A stretch of 64,000 nucleotides of DNA, taken from Pseudomonas frederiksbergensis. Its GTDB lineage: Bacteria; Pseudomonadota; Gammaproteobacteria; Pseudomonadales; Pseudomonadaceae. The translations under genes and the position numbers were made by a program. The notes beneath the pieces were generated by a model. The model had not been told where the DNA came from, did no database searches, and worked only from the letters and a program-made list of their open reading frames with translations. The stretch spans positions 1,330,679 through 1,394,678 of the forward strand of contig NZ_MOBM01000038.1 in the NCBI RefSeq assembly GCF_003732275.1, given 5' to 3'. Positions 60,301-64,000 of this stretch are shown here, piece by piece (positions within the stretch are counted from its first letter, which is position 1; every line of letters starts with the position of its first letter).

Positions 60301-62147
60301 ATATCGAAATCGGTGATGAGGTCGCCAAGGTTGGCGCCGCCGGTGTTGTAGTTGCGGTAACTGTCCAGGCGATTGGAGAACACAAAGATGTCAGCACCAA
60401 AGCCACCGGTGAGGGTGTCCATACCGGCACCGCCATCGAGCTTGTCGTCGCCCGCGCCGCCACTGAGGTTGTCGTTACCCGCCAGGCCGAGGAGGGTGTC
60501 GGCCGAATCGCTGCCCAACAGCGAGTCGTTGCCGCTGGTGCCGGTGATCACCCGATTAAAGATGAAGTTATTGGCCGTCAGGGTGCTGGTCAGGTTACCC
60601 GAGAGGATCAGCTCGAAACGATTGCCACTGGCGTCGGCATCGTAGTCCTTGATGTAGGTGCGGTCGCTGCTGGCGCTGTAGCTGACCTGCAGGGTGCCGC
60701 CATGGCCATTGCCCAGGCCGGTGAAACCGAGGCCGGCGAGGTCGATCTTGTCCTGGGTGACGTCGAAGTCGGTGATGGTGTCATCGAAGCTTGCGGTGGC
60801 GTTGCGGTAACTGTCGGACTGAGCGGCGAAACGGAACGTATCGGCGCCAGTGCCGCCGGTGAGTTTGTCGATGCCTGCACCACCCACCAGAATGTCGCCA
60901 CCGGCCCCGCCATTGATGGTGTCGTTGCCGGCACCGCCGTAGAAAATCTCGCTGGCGGCGCTGCCCAGCAGGGTGTCGTTGCCAGCCGTACCTTGCACGG
61001 TGATCATCGGCACCGTGTCGCTGACGTAGCTGCCGTCACCATAGACCAGCGTGGCACCCTTGCTGGTATGGCTGATGGTGTTGCCGATAATGGCGTTGCG
61101 ATCAGTGCCGTCTTCGTTGCGTTCGGCGACGCCGTAGGTCGACAGGTCGCTGCCGATGATGATGTTGCCCTGGATCGTGTTATCGCTGCCGTTGAAGTAC
61201 ATGCCGGACACGCCCAGGGTGTCGTTGTAGGACTGGATGATGATCTCCGGTACGGCGCCACCCAGGGAATTGTTGTTGAGCGTGTTGTCGATGATCTCGA
61301 CATGGTTACTGCCGTAGATGCGTATCCCGGCGCTGGTGTTGTCGTGGATATTGACGTCGCTGACGATCACCTCGCTGGACAGCTTGATCAGCACCCCTTC
61401 GGCGCCGTTGCCGTACACCTCGCCACCGATGATGGTGATGTTGCTGGGGGAGGGGATGTCCTCGCTGCCGCGCTGGATCACGATGCCATTGCCGCCGTTG
61501 TCGTAGGCGACGTTATTGGTCATGGTGAAATCGTGGGTGCTGGTGACGATGTTGAAACCGTGGCGGTCGTTGTCGTAGGCGATGTTGTTTTCGAAGGTGC
61601 TGTTGCTGAGGAAGTCAGCAACGAAGCCGTCCAGGCCGTTGCCGTGGGACACGCTGTTCTTGATGACCATGTTGACGGTCTGCTCGTGGGGGTCGAAACC
61701 GTACCCGGAGCAATTCTTGATCTCGACGCTGTCGAGGGTGACGTTGGAGTCGTAGCCTGCTTCGCCGGGAATGTAGCCGTTGAACCAACCGTCGATCTTG
61801 CCCGTGGTGCTGTCACGGTTGCCGTCGATGGTGAGGTTGCTGACGCCGAAGTCGTGGGTTTCCTCGCCATAGGCGGAGCGGATGACCCCCGTGATCTTGG
61901 TGTCGGAGCCGTCAGCCACCTTGACGGTGGTTGCGCCCATGCCGTCGCCGTACAGGTAGACGTTGCTCTTGAGCATCAGGCAACCGTCGGAGGGTTCCTC
62001 ACCTCCCGAAACGATATAAGTTCCGGTCGGCATATACACCTGCCCACCGCCTGCGGCGGCCGCCGCATTGATTGCACTTTGTATCGCCGCCGTGTCGTCA
62101 GTGATGCCATCTCCTTTGGCGCCAAAATTTTGTACATTGAAAATCAT
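57315..62147 (-). CDS. psmE: Modular mannuronan C-5-epimerase with SGNH acetylesterase module (PsmE-like), RTX-secreted
   Basis: A 1610-residue secreted alginate-modifying enzyme without an N-terminal signal peptide. Residues 1-375: right-handed beta-helix A-module of AlgE epimerases, with YGFDPHEQT (Asp152, His154) and NRDSTTGKIDGWFNGYIPG. About 385-690: two RTX R-modules (GGAGNDTINGG repeats). About 690-790: Ig/cadherin-like domain (FTDPDNDSLSYTVTL). About 795-945: third R-module. About 949-1215: SGNH hydrolase (TLGQSNARLL, VWGQGEEAAQE, DDVWHLHEES). About 1220-1610: more RTX repeats and a serralysin-type C-terminal secretion region. The same module set is known for P. syringae PsmE, which epimerises and deacetylates alginate. 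Type I secretion genes are not in the window. Confidence 0.95.
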   Translation of the reverse strand: MIFNVQNFGAKGDGITDDTAAIQSAINAAAAAGGGQVYMPTGTYIVSGGEEPSDGCLMLKSNVYLYGDGMGATTVKVADGSDTKITGVIRSAYGEETHDFGVSNLTIDGNRDSTTGKIDGWFNGYIPGEAGYDSNVTLDSVEIKNCSGYGFDPHEQTVNMVIKNSVSHGNGLDGFVADFLSNSTFENNIAYDNDRHGFNIVTSTHDFTMTNNVAYDNGGNGIVIQRGSEDIPSPSNITIIGGEVYGNGAEGVLIKLSSEVIVSDVNIHDNTSAGIRIYGSNHVEIIDNTLNNNSLGGAVPEIIIQSYNDTLGVSGMYFNGSDNTIQGNIIIGSDLSTYGVAERNEDGTDRNAIIGNTISHTSKGATLVYGDGSYVSDTVPMITVQGTAGNDTLLGSAASEIFYGGAGNDTINGGAGGDILVGGAGIDKLTGGTGADTFRFAAQSDSYRNATASFDDTITDFDVTQDKIDLAGLGFTGLGNGHGGTLQVSYSASSDRTYIKDYDADASGNRFELILSGNLTSTLTANNFIFNRVITGTSGNDSLLGSDSADTLLGLAGNDNLSGGAGDDKLDGGAGMDTLTGGFGADIFVFSNRLDSYRNYNTGGANLGDLITDFDITADKIDLSAMGFTGLGDGKNNTVYVVLNSAGTKTYIKSLTADANGNRFEVALDGNYLDKLTSANFVFATSPTVNHAPVVATALLDQNATENTPFSYAVPATSFTDPDNDSLSYTVTLADGSALPAWLSFNATNLTFTGTPTSTASGNYNVLVKAMDPTGASVSDSFALAVADAPANTITGTNNAETLNGTAGADLILGLGGNDTIKAGTGADTVDGGAGRDSLYGGDGADTFRYTNALDSYRDYDTGGITATDTIYDFTAGVDKIDVSGLGFLGLGDGSNGTLYITLNAAGDKTYIKSAEADADGNRFEIALNGNYLNTLTASDFVFGESTQQDILYLPTLGQSNARLLRMTEDDNQSGTSMLVNDLDRYTPYDVRSQFTDADGNGIDIAVGGSTVTGLSTLSAEELKLCWWLTDTNQPGAALLRAVTLLRDQLTELQSIDNVTMGIVWGQGEEAAQEIGRATDKAAAAAAYKAATLKVFDYLHAQFGNFNVYMMETGHYEQDAARARGYSEEKIASIVEGVGYVRAAQEAIAAERADVKLAVDYSDLPLRYEVDPLAYPDDVWHLHEESAEIVGQRLADYIANDLGFQGNPNDNNSVQDIFDNAQNMISGTDQADTLVGSSGNDTLDGHLGADTMTGGNGNDVYVVDNAFDRVVETNTSTSQIDTVQASVSWTLGANLENLVLTGVSDINGTGNERHNFITGNAANNVLNGAAGDDSMSGGDGNDTYYVDNADDAVIEINSNAVSGGIDSVHSSLAAYTLGNNVERLYIDSTGAANGTGNALDNTLFAGAGNNVLDGRDGNDTVSFERALSGVTVNLSTSAQQNTVSSGLDTLKFLENVTGSAYADSLSGNSAANVLNGGAGNDTLVGGSGDDRLIGGAGTDNLTAGTGADTYAFGALSDMGVGALRDVINGFKSTEGDLLDFTGLDANPLTTAVDAFTFIGSNAFDPADATGQLRFADGILYGSVDVDATPEFEIQLVGVQELHISDFTVLG

Positions 62148-62430
62148 GAGCTTATCTCCGTATCAGGCGAAAACCTCGGTAGATGCCAATATTCCATCGA
62201 CAGCTACCGTGTTATGACCCAGCGGAGGGCAAAAGTTGTGACCGCGTATCGGGGAAGTGTCAAAAAACTGGACTAACTGATTAGCGGTTGCGAGGTGTTT
62301 TGAGGTGTTTTGAAAAAATAACGTTCTGTTGACGTTTGCTTAGGGGTGTCCGTTGGTCGTGCCAGGGGGGACGAAGGTGCAGGGCGCAGTTCGAATGAAG
62401 GCGACTGTTTTTTCTTAAAGGAGATTGGAC

Positions 62431-62595
62431 ATGACCAAGCGACAGGAACCGCATCACGGCTTTTCCGACGACCCTCAAAAAGTTAAAGAGGCAGGGCGTA
62501 AAAGCGAACAAAACGCCAATGTGGCAACCGACAAGGTGGAGAAAGCTCGAATCGGCGGGCAGCATAGTCATGGGGGAACACGCGGAGAACGATGA
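62431..62595 (+). CDS. KGG-related mini-protein
   Basis: A 54-codon gene beginning MTKRQEPHHGFSDDPQKVKE and ending GGTRGER, with AAAGGAGAT seven bases before the ATG. Its FSDDPQKVKEAGRK segment resembles FANDPQKASEAGKK of the KGG protein at 17259, so it is a shorter, diverged relative. It is predicted hydrophilic and disordered. The 62148-62430 stretch before it contains the promoters of this gene and of the divergent epimerase. Confidence 0.72.
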   Translation: MTKRQEPHHGFSDDPQKVKEAGRKSEQNANVATDKVEKARIGGQHSHGGTRGER

Positions 62596-62709
62596 TATAC
62601 CTGCTCGACCTGCTGATGCCTATGTCAGCAGGTCGCAGGCCAGCCAGCCGCAAATGCAATGACCATTGCACACTCGAGGGCTGATTGCAGACTCCCTAGA
62701 GAGGGATTG

Positions 62710-62970
62710 TCATACATCGATCTGCAATTCCAGATCGCCGTTGTCCAAATTGCGCGTGTGAGCGACTGTGCCGGTCAGGTGTTCTTTTGATGAAAGAGAA
62801 ATGGTCAAGGAATGCGCTTTGTATAGGTCATCTGGCACTGGGGATAGCACCTGCACCTGAAAAGCGCCCGGCGTGATGGGCGTAATGACGACATTGCATT
62901 CAACGCTTTTCACGATTGGGCCTAGTAGGGTGTCATGCATGTAATTCAAGCGTGCGGTGGTAGCAGTCAT
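62710..62970 (-). CDS. Small hypothetical protein
   Basis: An 86-residue soluble protein (MTATTARLNYMHDTLLGPIV) that seems beta-rich (CNVVITPITPGAFQVQVLSP, LTISLSSKEHLTGTVAHTRN). AGGACA precedes the ATG on the minus strand. No family recognised. Isolated between two plus-strand genes. Confidence 0.6.
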   Translation of the reverse strand: MTATTARLNYMHDTLLGPIVKSVECNVVITPITPGAFQVQVLSPVPDDLYKAHSLTISLSSKEHLTGTVAHTRNLDNGDLELQIDV

Positions 62971-63322
62971 GGCGATGTCCTTGATGCGTACAGGGCCTGA
63001 GTGTTGGCCCCACCTATGCGCTAGACGGCACGTTCGACATTGAGTTCAACGCTAAAGGCTGACGGTCTATTTCATGGCAAAGGCTTGGCATGCGCGTCTT
63101 AGAGTATTCGATTGCGTTAGCCAAAAGTCTCGCCGGTGAGCGACCTCATTCCCGTGTCATGAACGCCCTTGGGAAGTTTGAGACCCGTTAGCCAGAAACC
63201 AGGTTAGAGTGTTCATCAATGTCTATTCATAAGGTCCCTCCACTCGATTCGCGTAGTCGCGCCAAGCGGTTCCAGCGAACGAACCGGGCAAAAAAAACCG
63301 TATATCAATCGTTATATGAAGA
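62971..63322. other. Gap without a recognisable gene
   Basis: This 352-base gap is lower in GC than its surroundings. A short frame at about 63007-63062 reads VGPTYALDGTFDIEFNAKG and a stop, which looks like a protein C-terminus but has no open frame upstream; it may be a relic. A run of A's (63290-63297) lies before the next gene. Nothing else stands out. Confidence 0.4.
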
Positions 63323-64000
63323 ATGAATCGTCCGCTGTTTGTTTCTCTAGATGGGCCCAAGGGAGCCGGCAAAACCACACTGTTGGAGGCCGTTACGAAA
63401 GTACTGAGGGCAGACAACAAAAAGGTGATCCGACTTTGCGAGAAAAAAAGCGATCCCTATAGGGGTGAAACAATGACCCTCGTGAACAAACTCGTCAGAA
63501 GTCCCACCCGGGATTTGGAGTTGGAGGTTTGTGAGCGCTTTGCTGATAGCCGTACCTGGATTTCCCAGCACGTGCTGGCTAAACAGCCACCAGGCAGCAT
63601 CATCTTGATCGATCGCTGGTACCCGTCTGATGCCGCGTTTCGCCGGATAATCCCGTTTGCAGAGATTCTACAGTTAAACATTGATCGAAACGTGCGAGTG
63701 CCAGACCTGCATGTCGGGGTTGTCACCGCCCCTGATATTTCATGGGCGAGGGCAGCGGCACGACGGCGTGGGCTGAGCAGTACTGTGATCCATAAGCTGG
63801 AAGAACATGTCGCTTGTACCAAGGCGTTCGAGCGAGCGATTGCAGATCACGGCTGGGTTTTATGCCGTAATGAAGGAACGATCGAAGACGCAACGATGCA
63901 GGTGATTTCTGAGATCTATAGAGTCCTTCGATGCCCCGTAGGCGAAGTTCGCTGCGCCGGCCTTGATGCGGTTGAGATAGCCGTAGATATAGATCGTTAG
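63323..64000 (+). CDS. Thymidylate-kinase-like P-loop kinase
   Basis: A 225-residue P-loop nucleotide kinase; the gene ends exactly at the window edge (TAG 63998-64000). Walker A is SLDGPKGAGKTTLLEAV, and DRWYPSDAAFRR corresponds to the thymidylate kinase DR(Y/H)xxS motif. The lid region RAAARRRGLSS is arginine-rich. It differs from housekeeping Tmk in its middle part, so it is a paralogue that may phosphorylate another (deoxy)nucleotide. It lacks recognisable partner genes here. Confidence 0.8.
   Translation: MNRPLFVSLDGPKGAGKTTLLEAVTKVLRADNKKVIRLCEKKSDPYRGETMTLVNKLVRSPTRDLELEVCERFADSRTWISQHVLAKQPPGSIILIDRWYPSDAAFRRIIPFAEILQLNIDRNVRVPDLHVGVVTAPDISWARAAARRRGLSSTVIHKLEEHVACTKAFERAIADHGWVLCRNEGTIEDATMQVISEIYRVLRCPVGEVRCAGLDAVEIAVDIDR

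Noticed and set aside
58041..62276. 1411-codon open frame on the plus strand opposite the epimerase gene
   Set aside because: It is a shadow produced by the GC-rich, repetitive RTX codons of the true minus-strand gene. Its product (runs of VVDHVVG/AVAVQ-like text) has no domain, and the minus-strand protein has clear modules.

Overview
The window looks like a chromosome segment of a fluorescens-group Pseudomonas. GC is high. Most intergenic gaps carry the paired REP repeat of that group (core GTGGGAGCGAGCCTGCTCGC or its GGGCTTGCTCGC variant). The gene content, with a PsmE-like alginate epimerase, Class I PHB genes and many carboxylate and amino-acid uptake modules, fits a soil or plant-associated pseudomonad. 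No CRISPR array, prophage, integrase or insertion sequence was seen.

Layout. 1-9175 is a selenium block: formate dehydrogenase N (fdnGHI, with an in-frame UGA selenocysteine codon at 345-347 and a SECIS hairpin), the maturation factor fdhE, then selA, selB and tRNA-Sec (selC). The selenoprotein and its decoding machinery are adjacent; only selD is missing. 9498-12489 is a tripartite tricarboxylate transporter. 12495-12829 is rich in foldable RNA upstream of a small ORF. 14067-17558 holds small envelope and stress proteins (YqjD-like, holin-like, DUF3618, ClpP-like, KGG). 17613-19582 holds a LysR/RidA pair and a lipoprotein. 19693-24067 is an amino-acid module: permease, ornithine cyclodeaminase family, acetylpolyamine-type amidohydrolase and an Lrp regulator.

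24121-33050 is a Class I short-chain PHA (PHB) locus: phaBAC, an AraC-type regulator, a large DUF3141 protein, the phasin phaP and the repressor phaR. It has an apparent terminator between phaA and phaC and shared candidate operator motifs. 33291-43411 is a carboxylate module: OprD-type porin, ActP/DUF485 transporter, acyl-CoA ligase and acyl-CoA dehydrogenase on one strand, with a divergent PAS-kinase/FixJ-type pair. 43608-48665 holds a patatin, a lysozyme-inhibitor-like protein, a glycine-rich protein, a relic of ppk2 and a DUF3300-DUF2950 pair.

48915-57210 is the most interesting accessory block: a PLP gamma-lyase-family enzyme, amino-acid permease, LysR regulator, a divergent threonine-synthase-like protein, Lrp regulator, an ACT-less homoserine dehydrogenase and an aldehyde dehydrogenase. 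Together these would turn a gamma-substituted amino acid into homoserine, aspartate semialdehyde and aspartate, as in canavanine catabolism. The threonine-synthase-like member has lost the usual PLP-phosphate loop and may do something new. 57315-62147 (minus) encodes a 1610-residue modular secreted alginate epimerase/acetylesterase. The window closes with a KGG mini-protein, a small hypothetical and a thymidylate-kinase-like gene.
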